Source: Bdellovibrionales bacterium (GTDB lineage Bacteria > Bdellovibrionota > Bdellovibrionia > Bdellovibrionales > UBA1609). Taken from it: a stretch of 64,000 bases of DNA. The stretch lies in assembly GCA_019637855.1 (NCBI GenBank), contig JAHBUX010000001.1, forward strand, positions 581,337 to 645,336, read 5' to 3'. Positions 26,486 to 34,610 of the stretch are shown piece after piece. How positions within the stretch are numbered: position 1 is the first letter of the stretch; every line of letters begins with the position of its first letter. A program made the position numbers and the translations under genes. Under the pieces are notes generated by a model. That model did no database searches and was not told where the DNA came from. It was given only the letters and a program-made list of their open reading frames with translations.

Positions 26486-27217
26486 TTAGTGAGTCAATCC
26501 AGCCGCTGGAATGATTGTCCAACCGCCGCTGGCGTCACACGGCCGATTTTTATCGGCCCACGGGCGCATGTAGACCTGCAACCCGATCTCTGTGCGCGGG
26601 CCTTGGTAGTATTTGAGGCGCATCGTGTGCTTGTCGGCGTGATTGAGGGTGATTTTCGCAGGCGCGCAGGCCCACTGCATCGCGTGTGTTCCATCGTTAT
26701 TTACCACGACATAACCGTCGAGCGAGAGAATCGAACCGTCGTCCGAATGCAGGGCCAATTGATAGTCGCCTTGGTTGACCGAAGTGGGCAGTTGAAAGAA
26801 GCCACTCAAATCGAGCGCGAACCACTCAATCAAAAGATCACCTGCGGCATCGCGAACGCCGCCATTGGGCCCCGGAAAGCCGCTTTGCCACGAGCGCAGA
26901 GGGATATCTAAGTGAGACATTTGAATCAAAACCGGGAGTTTCTGGCCGAGATTGATGTAGTCATCCACCTTGGTGCCATTCGGATAGTGATAGACATTGG
27001 CTTTCAAGCCCGGCGTGGGGCCGCCACCGGGAGGCGGATTGGGCGGGCACGTGGTGTTTGTTGAAAACGGATCACAGATAGTGACCGGCGGTGGCCCTAA
27101 AGTGCTAAGGTTGTCGTCTTTCGAAGATGAGAATTTGGCCTGCCCGCAGTTTTGAAATGTCGTGAGCAGCCCGGCGACAATTGCGATCGCTAAGATGTAA
27201 TTCCGATTCGACCCCAT
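26486..27217 (-). CDS. lipoprotein with PA14-like sugar-binding domain
   Basis: A 243-residue protein with an N-terminal hydrophobic segment ending in TTFQNCGQ, a lipobox style frequent in Bdellovibrio-like bacteria though not a strict consensus. A Pro/Gly-rich linker (TCPPNPPPGGGP) follows. The C-terminal ~165 residues look like a PA14 domain: LKANVYHYPNG, GDYQLALHSDDGSILSLDG and HTMRLKYYQGPRTEIGLQVY. PA14 domains bind carbohydrates in adhesins and glycosidases, so this may be a surface or periplasmic binding lipoprotein. Cysteines in the mature region (three or more) could form disulfides. The gene ends with a strong intrinsic terminator. Confidence 0.78.
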   Translation of the reverse strand: MGSNRNYILAIAIVAGLLTTFQNCGQAKFSSSKDDNLSTLGPPPVTICDPFSTNTTCPPNPPPGGGPTPGLKANVYHYPNGTKVDDYINLGQKLPVLIQMSHLDIPLRSWQSGFPGPNGGVRDAAGDLLIEWFALDLSGFFQLPTSVNQGDYQLALHSDDGSILSLDGYVVVNNDGTHAMQWACAPAKITLNHADKHTMRLKYYQGPRTEIGLQVYMRPWADKNRPCDASGGWTIIPAAGLTH

Positions 27218-27417
27218 AGTTCCCTCTCATTTTGAGACACTTGTGCGCTACCCATAGAGTACAACATAGATTATCAAAGCAAAGCCTCTGCCTGCCCTCG
27301 TGGTCTGTGGTGCTTATGCGCGTCTAGAATTTGGCGAGTGTTCAAGGGTTTAACAGCGAGGGGCCGCGCGACCTAGGGCTAGCACGAGGGCGGCGAGTAT
27401 GGCATACCAAGCGGAAT

Positions 27418-28128
27418 ATGACTCCGGAAACATTCAATCTCAAAACGATGGGTTGGCTAAGGGCTGACTTCAAACAGAAGTTCGGTACTCCACGACAAGG
27501 GGCCTTGGCCAAGAGCAGTCGCGCACATGTGGAACTTGCGCCCGAGTGGAAGGGCCGCGGTATCTTAAGTGGGCTTGAGGGTTTCAGCCATGTTTGGATT
27601 CTGAGTTATCTGCATTTGAGCGTGTCCAAGCGTCAGCGCGGCAAAATCCATCCACCCCGCCTCAAAGGCGGCAAGGTCGGCATTCTGGCCTCGCGCAGTC
27701 CGCATAGACCAAACAACATTGGTTTAACATTGGCGCGGGTAGAACGCTGCGCCGGCGACGAGCTTTATGTGAGTGAGGTCGATCTGGTCGACGGCACACC
27801 GATTTTAGATATCAAGCCGTATTTGGCTTTGGCCGACCGGCCGGAGCAGTACTCTTGTGGTTGGACCGACAAAGTGGCGATCACTCATCGCACGTGCGTG
27901 TTTTCTGAAAAGGCAGATGAAGATTTAAGGCAGCTTGAACGTAGTGCGAAAATTCGTGAAGTGCCGCGCGTGCGCGCTTTGATCGAAGAGATGTTGACGT
28001 TAGATCCCCGTCCACCTGCTTACTTGGGCCGTGCGGACGCGCAATTTGCGGTTTGGGTTGCCGGCCTCAATGTTCATTTCCGCTTTCACGAGGAAAAGTT
28101 CACCGTGACCGGAGTCGAACCCGCTTAG
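27418..28128 (+). CDS. trmO: tRNA (N6-threonylcarbamoyladenosine 37-N6) methyltransferase TrmO
   Basis: A TsaA/YaeB-family SAM-dependent enzyme that methylates t6A37 in tRNA-Thr(GGU). The 236-residue length fits the family (E. coli TrmO is 235). Signature stretches are FGTPRQGALA, LEGFSHVWILSYLH (equivalent to FSHIWVLFVFH), GILASRSPHRPNNIGLT (SPxRPNPIG in others) and VDLVDGTPILDIKPYL. ATG 27418 is chosen over a longer in-frame start at 27331, which would add 29 unmatched residues. The stop interlocks with that of the convergent TetR gene (TTAG). Confidence 0.92.
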   Translation: MTPETFNLKTMGWLRADFKQKFGTPRQGALAKSSRAHVELAPEWKGRGILSGLEGFSHVWILSYLHLSVSKRQRGKIHPPRLKGGKVGILASRSPHRPNNIGLTLARVERCAGDELYVSEVDLVDGTPILDIKPYLALADRPEQYSCGWTDKVAITHRTCVFSEKADEDLRQLERSAKIREVPRVRALIEEMLTLDPRPPAYLGRADAQFAVWVAGLNVHFRFHEEKFTVTGVEPA

Positions 28129-28754
28129 CTGGGTGCACAAGCCTTGGCGAGAAGACGGGCCGCTGTGTGCACAGTACGTCTTGTTTCTTGTTCATTATGG
28201 ATAGCGATCAGCGAAGTGAAAAAGTTGCTGGCAAAGACCTGACTCATCAAGATCAGTTCAACCTCTTCTAAGTTCACGTCCTTTGCGACCAAACCTTTGG
28301 CTTTGAGATCTTGTAAGCGGGGGAGCAATATGGGCTTACGCTTATCCATCACTTGCTCGTCCGCCTTACACACAAATTTTTGATCCTGCAGGCTGTGCCC
28401 GATCACGATCCGCAAAAAATCCGACTTCTTGCGATCGCGCTCCAGTAGGTAGTTGCAAAAGCAAATCAGTTCGGCTTCGACAGTCGCTTGCGGCGGGTAG
28501 GGGACCTCGGTCGGCTCACACGTCAGGTTTCTTTCGATAACCGCTAAAAACAAACCTTCCTTGGATTTGAAGTGGCGCATGATTAGCGCCTCATTCACGC
28601 CGGCCGCGAGCGCGATCTTCTTGGTGGTGGTACCGTGAAAACCGTGTTGCGAAAAGATCTCGAAAGCAGCCGCCAGAAGTTTGTCGCGGGAATGTTTTGG
28701 AGCACATTCCATGTCTTCTTTTGAGACAGTTTCAGCCAAGCCACTCTTTTTCAT
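28125..28754 (-). CDS. TetR family transcriptional regulator
   Basis: A 209-residue repressor-type protein. The HTH lies at about residues 22-68: LLAAAFEIFSQHGFHGTTTKKIALAAGVNEALIMRHFKSKEGL. The C-terminal helical ligand domain begins with PYPPQ, shared with the second TetR at 53493, so the two are paralogues. AGGTGG precedes ATG 28754. Two operator-like palindromes lie in the divergent promoter region, which suggests it represses both itself and the lipoprotein phosphoesterase operon. The ligand is unknown. Confidence 0.9.
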   Translation of the reverse strand: MKKSGLAETVSKEDMECAPKHSRDKLLAAAFEIFSQHGFHGTTTKKIALAAGVNEALIMRHFKSKEGLFLAVIERNLTCEPTEVPYPPQATVEAELICFCNYLLERDRKKSDFLRIVIGHSLQDQKFVCKADEQVMDKRKPILLPRLQDLKAKGLVAKDVNLEEVELILMSQVFASNFFTSLIAIHNEQETRRTVHTAARLLAKACAPS

Positions 28755-28809
28755 GAGACCACCTAAGTATTTGTATAAATTAAACTTTAAATAAACAGAG
28801 TGCCTGTGT

Positions 28810-28872
28810 GTAAGTATTTACTTGCGGAACTCGACAGACCCTCCGATACTTAAAGTGTAAGTGAATACTTAC
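28810..28872. promoter_or_regulatory. two TetR operators and divergent promoter region
   Basis: Site 1 (28810-28825) is GTAAGTATTTACTTGC, an inverted repeat with one mismatch. Site 2 (28857-28872) is GTAAGTGAATACTTAC with six-base perfect arms. Their centres are 47 bases apart. A plus-strand promoter candidate lies between them: TTGCGG (28822-28827), 17 bases, GATACT (28845-28850). Its -35 overlaps site 1 and its expected start site falls in site 2. A degenerate third half-site (TAAGTATTT, near 28764) lies in the tetR leader. Confidence 0.6.
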
Positions 28873-28907
28873 GCGAACGCAAGCATCTTTGCAGGAAGGC
28901 AAAACCC

Positions 28908-29738
28908 ATGTTCGGAAGGCTCACAATCGTTACACTCGCAACTTTGATCGTTATGAGCTGCGCGCCTTTCCGCGACTCCCCCTTCTCAGACACTTTGCTG
29001 CGCGACGACCGCAACCTCAACAGCGTGAATATGCAGAAGCTGGGCGATATAGAGGCCGACGGAGTGATCCGTATCGCGGTAATGGCTGATTCGCATGGCA
29101 ACTACAATGACCTGGATAAAGCCATTGCCGACGTCAACCGTACTGCGGGCGTCGACTTCGTCGTTCACTTAGGAGACCTCAGTAACAGCAGCTACAACTA
29201 TGAATACGATCAATTTTTGGCGCAGTATGCGGGTTTAAGCGCCCCCCGTTTTATGGTGATCGGAAATCACGACGCTCTAGGCGCAGGCCCTTCCTTGTTT
29301 CGAAAGGCCTTTGGCCCTTCCAACTATCAGTTCGAAAGCGCTCACGTACGTTTCGTCTTCTGGAATTCCGTGGGACTGGAAAATCCTGAGGATTTTGATT
29401 TGAGCTGGTTGGTGGAGGCGGTCAGCTCGTCAAGCAAACCGGTTCTTGTCTTCACACACGTTCCATTGGATGACCCCGAGCGTTTTCACGGCGCTACGTT
29501 GGATCAGTTGATGGCGGTGCGCGAGGATCCGAAGGTGCTTGCCGTGTTGAATGGTCATAATCACGTGTATCAGCTGCGTACCTCGACCACCGGAACGCAA
29601 CTCCTAACCAATCCGCGTGTTGAAAACGGTGATTGGGTTTTATTCGAAATCAAAACCGATGGTTTTCATATTAAAGACAACAAAGCGACAGGTGCCACAT
29701 GGGTCGGCTTCAAAACATCATCTTCCTTCTCATTGTAG
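28908..29738 (+). CDS. lipoprotein metallophosphoesterase
   Basis: A 276-residue exported enzyme with a lipoprotein signal (lipobox V-M-S-C near residue 18) and a calcineurin-like phosphoesterase domain. Motifs are MADSHGN, HLGDLS, GNHD, FTHVPL and NGHNH, all metal ligands present. It should hydrolyse a phospho-substrate in the periplasm or at the outer membrane. It is the first gene of an operon controlled by the divergent TetR. The next gene starts inside its 3' end, 40 bases before the stop, in another frame. Confidence 0.88.
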   Translation: MFGRLTIVTLATLIVMSCAPFRDSPFSDTLLRDDRNLNSVNMQKLGDIEADGVIRIAVMADSHGNYNDLDKAIADVNRTAGVDFVVHLGDLSNSSYNYEYDQFLAQYAGLSAPRFMVIGNHDALGAGPSLFRKAFGPSNYQFESAHVRFVFWNSVGLENPEDFDLSWLVEAVSSSSKPVLVFTHVPLDDPERFHGATLDQLMAVREDPKVLAVLNGHNHVYQLRTSTTGTQLLTNPRVENGDWVLFEIKTDGFHIKDNKATGATWVGFKTSSSFSL

Positions 29739-30232
29739 GCTTGGCCCCGGCCGCGCACGCGGGCTGGGGACTGTCGCTCGCAACTGGCGGGTTCCAAGGG
29801 GCGGAATCGGCCGGCGCCATTCGCGATTGGAACGGACGGCATGCTCTTGAATTCGGCCTGGGTCGCTACTCCTACGACGGAAACAACGAGGCACAGGTGA
29901 ACTTCGGCTATCGCTACACGCCCTTTACTTTGCATTACAAAGGGGCAGGCTGGTCTCCGCTCGGCATGGGAGTGACGGCCGTTTACGCTTTGAACCAATC
30001 AGAGTATTTCACTAAAAGCCCCAGCAAATATCCGGGACAAGGTTACTATGAACAGACTGGGATTCGTTTGGGACTGGAGGCGTCCACTCAAGTGATGGGG
30101 TGGAATGATCGCATTCGTCTCCTATATAAAGTTGTATTCATGGACACCGGAATCACCACTCTGATTAACAACGATGGCAAACATATTGAGAATTTTTTCT
30201 CTTCAGGTCTGGCGCTACAATTTTTCTTCTAA
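29699..30232 (+). CDS. small outer-membrane beta-barrel protein
   Basis: A 177-residue protein with a signal peptide (MGRLQNIIFLLIVGLAPAAHA) and a barrel-like mature part with repeated aromatic/Gly strands (FEFGLGRY-style, VNFGYRYTPFTLHYKG) and a C-terminal LALQFFF ending in Phe. CAGGTG lies a few bases before the ATG. The start lies 40 bases inside the phosphoesterase gene in another frame, an unusually long overlap. The frame is open and the signal sequence convincing. Function unknown; membership in the TetR-controlled operon suggests a role in envelope stress or transport. Confidence 0.72.
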   Translation: MGRLQNIIFLLIVGLAPAAHAGWGLSLATGGFQGAESAGAIRDWNGRHALEFGLGRYSYDGNNEAQVNFGYRYTPFTLHYKGAGWSPLGMGVTAVYALNQSEYFTKSPSKYPGQGYYEQTGIRLGLEASTQVMGWNDRIRLLYKVVFMDTGITTLINNDGKHIENFFSSGLALQFFF

Positions 30233-30435
30233 ACGTGCTGGTCGAGAATCTTAGCTAGAGAAAAGAATTCGAAAAAGCCAGCCTCGCCTTACTGGAAAGT
30301 AACACATCCTTCTTCCTTGAAGTCCGATAAGTTTTTAGATGGAACACGTAAGTTCGATCTCAATTCTCACGTTAAAATATCTGATGGTGGAATGAATGAC
30401 GGGTGGCCAAATCGTGAAAGTCTTGGGTGTGTAGC

Positions 30436-30927
30436 GTGACAGCCCAGCAGCTCCTGCCTCTTTTTCATGCAGAACTCGCAGCTTCAGTCAGCGAAGTTTT
30501 CAAAGTTCAGTTCTCACTTGAAGCCAACGTCCAAGATGGTGGCCCCATGGCCATGACTCCCGACAAGAGTGCGTGCGCGGTTGGAGTAATTAGTCTAGTC
30601 GGCGACAAGACGGCCGGAACACTGGTGCTCTGGCTGCCGAAGGCTAGCTTCTGCACGGTTGTGAATCATATGTTCAGTGAGAATCACAGCGACATTAATG
30701 CCGGCAATGCGGATGCCGCTGCTGAAATTTTGAACATGATTTACGGAATGGCCCGTACTCGAGTCAATCTCAAAGGTCCCAACCTGCAGCCAGCGATTCC
30801 ATCAGTGATGTGGGGCGGGGATGTGAATGTCTCGCTCAACGGTTACGACTCGACGTCGAGTTTGCGTTGCAGCTGTCTTGGCCAACCCTTCATGCTTTTG
30901 TTGGGTTTGAAACAGGTGAAGTCTTAA
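30436..30927 (+). CDS. CheX-like chemotaxis phosphatase domain protein
   Basis: About 163 residues. The C-terminal half carries the CheX/CheC-family helix EILNMIYGMARTRVNLKG and the downstream PAIPSVMWGGD segment. By family knowledge CheX proteins dephosphorylate CheY-P through an ExxN motif; here EILN fits it. GTG 30436 (GGGTG eight bases upstream) is preferred, with GTG 30427 as alternative. The stop overlaps the ATG of the HD-GYP gene. Likely target receivers are the CheY-like regulator or hybrid kinases in the cell. Confidence 0.75.
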   Translation: MTAQQLLPLFHAELAASVSEVFKVQFSLEANVQDGGPMAMTPDKSACAVGVISLVGDKTAGTLVLWLPKASFCTVVNHMFSENHSDINAGNADAAAEILNMIYGMARTRVNLKGPNLQPAIPSVMWGGDVNVSLNGYDSTSSLRCSCLGQPFMLLLGLKQVKS

Positions 30928-32294
30928 TGGATAACGGCGCGGTTAGCACCTTGCTCCTGGGTGGAAGCGAAGCCGTGAGAACCTTGGTGAACGGTATCGT
31001 ACCTGCGGGCTCGATGCGCGAATATCCGTTCGACCTCAACATCCTGGTCGAGCTACCCGCGGACCTGCAGCCCGCATGCATTATTTGTGAAAACCCTCCT
31101 GCTGATATTTCGAGCATTGAGCTGGCGCAGATGTTTCGTGCCAACTATCCCAATGCGGTAATTTATTTTGTTACCGAGGACCGCAAAGAGTTCGATCGCA
31201 AGACCTTTAAGAAAAATGGTTTTACAGATGCGTTCTTGATGCCGGTGGATCGAGGCGAGTTGAGCATTAGCTTGCGTCGTGCCTTGGTGCGCATCACAGA
31301 GTCGCGCACTTTCCGCGCTGTGAAGCTGATTGACCTTTCTGAGGACACGGTCCTGGACTTTCAAACCTATGTGCATCTGCCGCTGAACAACAAGCACATC
31401 TGCTTTTCAAATGCGGGCCGACCCATGACGGCCGAGCGATTAAATCGCCTGCGCAAAAAAGAAGTCGGCAGTATGTTGGTCGACGAAGCGGAGATGTCGA
31501 AGTTCTACAACTACACGGCCACGCGGCTACGTCAGATCGGCGCCTCGGAGCAAATTAGTGCCACTGAGAAGCGCGAGAAGATGGAGTCGGCAGTTCGTGA
31601 TCTCATGGGCGGTCTGTTCAACGAGGCTTCCAAAGGCAACTCTCTAGAAAAAGGTCGCGGTTTGGTGACCGACTGCCAACAAATTGTGCGCTCTTATATC
31701 GTTGAAGGCGGCGGTGGGAAGAACGACTGGTATGACAAAATCCTCGCCTTAGGTTCGCAGGAAGAAGGCACCTACGGTCATCTTTCCAACGTGGCGACTT
31801 TTGCTTCGCTTTTCTCGATGGGTCTTGGCATAGGCGATCCGGAACATTTAGCGATGGCCGGTCTTCTGCATGACGTGGGGTTGATCCAGGTTCCCGAAGA
31901 AATTCAGCTCAAAGAACTGAACCAGATGACTCCCGAAGAGCTAGCGGCATTTCAGCGTCATCCGCGTGCGAGTGTCGACGTGATTAAAAACTGGCGCATG
32001 AATATCCCTGAAATTGTCACGAAGGCCATCATGCAACATCATGAGCGCTTCGATGGCTCGGGTTATCCAGAGAAGTTGTCGGGTGGTGAGATCTGTCCCG
32101 AAGCCCAGATTTTGGGTATTGCGGACGAGTTCGATGAATTGGTCACAGGCAAAGGCGGGGTAAAGATGACTCCTTCGGCCGCCATGAGATGCATCATCTC
32201 CCAGGATAAAGAAAAAATTAGTTATGGTCGCTTTGATCCTTCGATATTACTGGCCCTCGGTAAGATCATTCCTTGCGAGTCGGAGGCGGCATAA
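30927..32294 (+). CDS. HD-GYP domain protein with N-terminal pseudo-receiver
   Basis: A 455-residue protein, ATG 30927 chosen because it overlaps the CheX-like stop. Residues 1-120 look like a receiver fold with the acceptor aspartate replaced (IICENPP) and no clear active site. Residues ~285-445 are an HD-GYP domain: YGHLSNV, LLHDVG, HHERFDGSGYP and GIADEFDEL. Metal-ligand residues appear preserved, but the conserved lysine of HDxGK is leucine here (HDVGL). HD-GYP enzymes degrade cyclic di-GMP. Such variants occur in Bdellovibrio. It is co-transcribed with the CheX-like gene. Output control is unclear because the receiver is likely inactive. Confidence 0.85.
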   Translation: MDNGAVSTLLLGGSEAVRTLVNGIVPAGSMREYPFDLNILVELPADLQPACIICENPPADISSIELAQMFRANYPNAVIYFVTEDRKEFDRKTFKKNGFTDAFLMPVDRGELSISLRRALVRITESRTFRAVKLIDLSEDTVLDFQTYVHLPLNNKHICFSNAGRPMTAERLNRLRKKEVGSMLVDEAEMSKFYNYTATRLRQIGASEQISATEKREKMESAVRDLMGGLFNEASKGNSLEKGRGLVTDCQQIVRSYIVEGGGGKNDWYDKILALGSQEEGTYGHLSNVATFASLFSMGLGIGDPEHLAMAGLLHDVGLIQVPEEIQLKELNQMTPEELAAFQRHPRASVDVIKNWRMNIPEIVTKAIMQHHERFDGSGYPEKLSGGEICPEAQILGIADEFDELVTGKGGVKMTPSAAMRCIISQDKEKISYGRFDPSILLALGKIIPCESEAA

Positions 32295-32533
32295 ATGTGT
32301 AATCACAAGACTAGAGTAAACCGAGTTAAGACTAGTCACGCGCACATCGTTGACGACAATTCGAGGACAATTGGGATCAGGATTTCTGGATCTCCGATTT
32401 TAAGCTTCCTTAAACAAACAATTAAAAATAAGATGAATCGAATGTCTGGTGAAATTTCCCGGGCATTTATTCCAAACATCATTGTTGAACTGAGTTTTCG
32501 TAATCACCAGGTACTGACGGCAAGTGGGGCGGA

Positions 32534-33208
32534 ATGAGAATGGAAGTGTTGGTTGTTGAAGATGATGCAAGATTGCACCCTATCATCGAACAAACCCTGA
32601 AAGACGGTTTTAAAGTGACCTTCTCCACGCGAGCTGCTGAAGCGCGCGAAGAGATGCGCAAGAAACCCTATCAAATGGTGATACTCGATGTGAATTTGCC
32701 CGACGGTCACGGGTTCGATTTGTGCCGTCACCTTCGTCACGAGCAGGGGACAGAACTTCCCATTTTGTTTCTTAGCGGAGTGAGCGCTGTGAATCAGTTG
32801 GTCGAAGGCCTTTCTGCCGGCGCGGATGACTACATCACCAAACCGTTTCATCCCGAAGAGCTCTTGGCTCGCGTGAAGGCGCGCTCGCGTCGTCAACGCG
32901 CCAACGGCAGTTACGGTAAGCTGCGCTTGGATTGGGACATGCAAAAAGCCTTTGTCGAAGGCGACCTTGGCGAGAAAGATGTTTTCCTTACGCCTGTTGA
33001 ATTCCGCATCTTGGCGACATTGGCGCGTGCGCAAGAGGGTAAGGTGACGCGCGAACGTCTGTTACAATTGGTGTGGGGTAAGGATATTCATGTCGGCGCC
33101 CGCAGTGTTGATAAACATGTCTGCACGTTGAGGCGTAAGCTGGGCGCGTGTTCTTCGTACATCCGTACTCTCCCCAACGAAGGGTATCAGTTCCAAAGTG
33201 AAAACTGA
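32534..33208 (+). CDS. OmpR/PhoB family response regulator
   Basis: A 224-residue regulator. The receiver has the acidic pair VVEDD, phospho-acceptor in VILDVNLPDGHGF and lysine in ITKPFHPEE. A winged-helix trans_reg_C DNA-binding domain follows (residues ~125-222; LTPVEFRILATL, VDKHVCTLRRKLG, EGYQF). GGGGCGG is just upstream, with ATGs at 32534 and 32540. The next gene starts 11 bases before its stop. A sensor kinase gene is not adjacent; the partner is the unusual DHp-REC protein. Confidence 0.9.
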   Translation: MRMEVLVVEDDARLHPIIEQTLKDGFKVTFSTRAAEAREEMRKKPYQMVILDVNLPDGHGFDLCRHLRHEQGTELPILFLSGVSAVNQLVEGLSAGADDYITKPFHPEELLARVKARSRRQRANGSYGKLRLDWDMQKAFVEGDLGEKDVFLTPVEFRILATLARAQEGKVTRERLLQLVWGKDIHVGARSVDKHVCTLRRKLGACSSYIRTLPNEGYQFQSEN

Positions 33209-33884
33209 GCTGCAGGCGGCCCTGGCGGAGCTCGAGAGCCTGAAGCTCAAGACGCGTCTGGCTGTACATGCCTTAAATGGCTCTCTCACCGTGATTGCAG
33301 GGCGGGCGGCCTTGTCCCGTCGTGCGTTCGCTCCAGGCAGCGATCAAGCTCTCTATATGGATCAGATTATTGAGGCCGCCAAGGAAGCAGCCAACGTCGT
33401 TGCCCATCTGGCGGATCGTCCGCCGCCGTTCGCCCTCACGAGGGTCTCTGTCCCGCTAGGTGTTGATGAGCCATCCATTGAGGCGGCAGTTTTGGTCGTG
33501 GACAACGATCGCTATTGTGTGTCGAGCGTGGCCGACATTCTTTCGGGAGAAGGCATCACGGCTTTTGCATTTACCGAACCTGAAGAAGCCCTCACGTTCA
33601 TTCGCGAATCGTCTTGCGATATCGTGATCAGTGACATCAATATGCCCTCGATGAGCGGGCCTGAAATGGTCCGCCGCATGCTGGAAATCAATCCATCGTT
33701 GAAACTGATTCTGACCTCCGGTGAAGAGCCGGACCCAGACCAGGTGCACGGGCTTGAGTTTTCTTTTCTGCCCAAACCATTTTCCAGCCTCGACATCGTG
33801 AGCTGCATCCGTAAAATTCTAGGCAGCAATGAAAAAAATAAATGCTCTGATGTGGGGAATGGGTCGCAAGAGAGCGTTCCGTAG
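33198..33884 (+). CDS. DHp-like/receiver protein lacking a kinase domain
   Basis: A 228-residue protein. Residues 15-75 resemble the HisKA dimerisation helix around LAVHALNGSLTVIAGRAALS: the phospho-accepting histidine is present but the following aspartate of the usual HD/HE is Ala, and no ATP-binding (HATPase) domain follows. The C-terminal half is a receiver with VVDNDR, VISDINMPSMSGPEM and FLPKPF. GTG 33198 overlaps the OmpR-type regulator by 11 bases, implying co-translation. It might be a phosphotransfer hub linking an orphan kinase to the regulator; that is inference. A short low-complexity tail ends it. Confidence 0.78.
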   Translation: MKTELQAALAELESLKLKTRLAVHALNGSLTVIAGRAALSRRAFAPGSDQALYMDQIIEAAKEAANVVAHLADRPPPFALTRVSVPLGVDEPSIEAAVLVVDNDRYCVSSVADILSGEGITAFAFTEPEEALTFIRESSCDIVISDINMPSMSGPEMVRRMLEINPSLKLILTSGEEPDPDQVHGLEFSFLPKPFSSLDIVSCIRKILGSNEKNKCSDVGNGSQESVP

Positions 33885-33959
33885 CCGATCCGTCCGTTGA
33901 ACGAAATATCACCATTTTTTGTTTGTAAACAGAAACGTATCTAGTTATAAAGGGCGCGG

Positions 33960-34610
33960 ATGGTGAAAGTGGTGATTTTAATTTTAGCGTTTCTAATGCC
34001 TGCGGAGCTTTTGGCGACGGAGGTATCTTGTCGGAAGCATGTCCGCTCGTCTACTGATTTTCAAGCTGCCATCGTGCGCCACATCTCGCGCGTCGAAGCG
34101 TTGGGCATCGCCCTCTTTGAGCAGTTTCCTGCCGAATTTCGCGGTCTGAATAGTGTCATTATTAGCAGGTACCTAAAGCTACACGACTCAAGCAAGACTG
34201 AGCCCAAGTTATTACGCCAGCTTTACACCTACTATGGAATGAGCCTGGATGAGCAGTGTCCGAGCGAGAAGGCGGCTATGTTGGCGGTTATTCGCGAGCA
34301 CAATGCGCGCGAACGTGAGATCAGCCAGGCGTTTTTCGCTGCAGAGGGTTTGCTCGATCCGCAGGGGCATCCACTCCCTGCTGCAAAACGTTTGGTTTTA
34401 GTTGAGCGCATTGCCGATCTGGTCGACCGTGGTCAAGATCCCAAAGTGGCCGAAGAGTTCAATCGCCCTATGCAGCCCGCCAGCCAATTCCTCGACAAGG
34501 AAAAGCACAGACACATGGCGCGCTATCTTGAGGAGAATTATACCCACCTAGTGGGGGAATCTTCTTGCCAGGAGGCCTTAACGGCTACATTTCGTAGCGT
34601 CGCGGATTGA
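33960..34610 (+). CDS. secreted hypothetical protein
   Basis: A 216-residue protein with a signal peptide (MVKVVILILAFLMPAELLA) and three cysteines in the mature part. The stretch LKLHDSSKTEP resembles the HD-domain style seen in some periplasmic proteins of this group, but I cannot assign it. GGGCGCGG lies a few bases before the ATG. The last 26 bases overlap the end of the convergent oxidase gene. Confidence 0.65.
   Translation: MVKVVILILAFLMPAELLATEVSCRKHVRSSTDFQAAIVRHISRVEALGIALFEQFPAEFRGLNSVIISRYLKLHDSSKTEPKLLRQLYTYYGMSLDEQCPSEKAAMLAVIREHNAREREISQAFFAAEGLLDPQGHPLPAAKRLVLVERIADLVDRGQDPKVAEEFNRPMQPASQFLDKEKHRHMARYLEENYTHLVGESSCQEALTATFRSVAD

Noticed and set aside
32295-32537. 80-codon frame directly after the HD-GYP gene
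   Set aside because: Although GGAGG lies upstream inside the previous gene, the residue composition and A+T-rich DNA look intergenic, and it overlaps the start of the next regulator. A promoter region is more likely.
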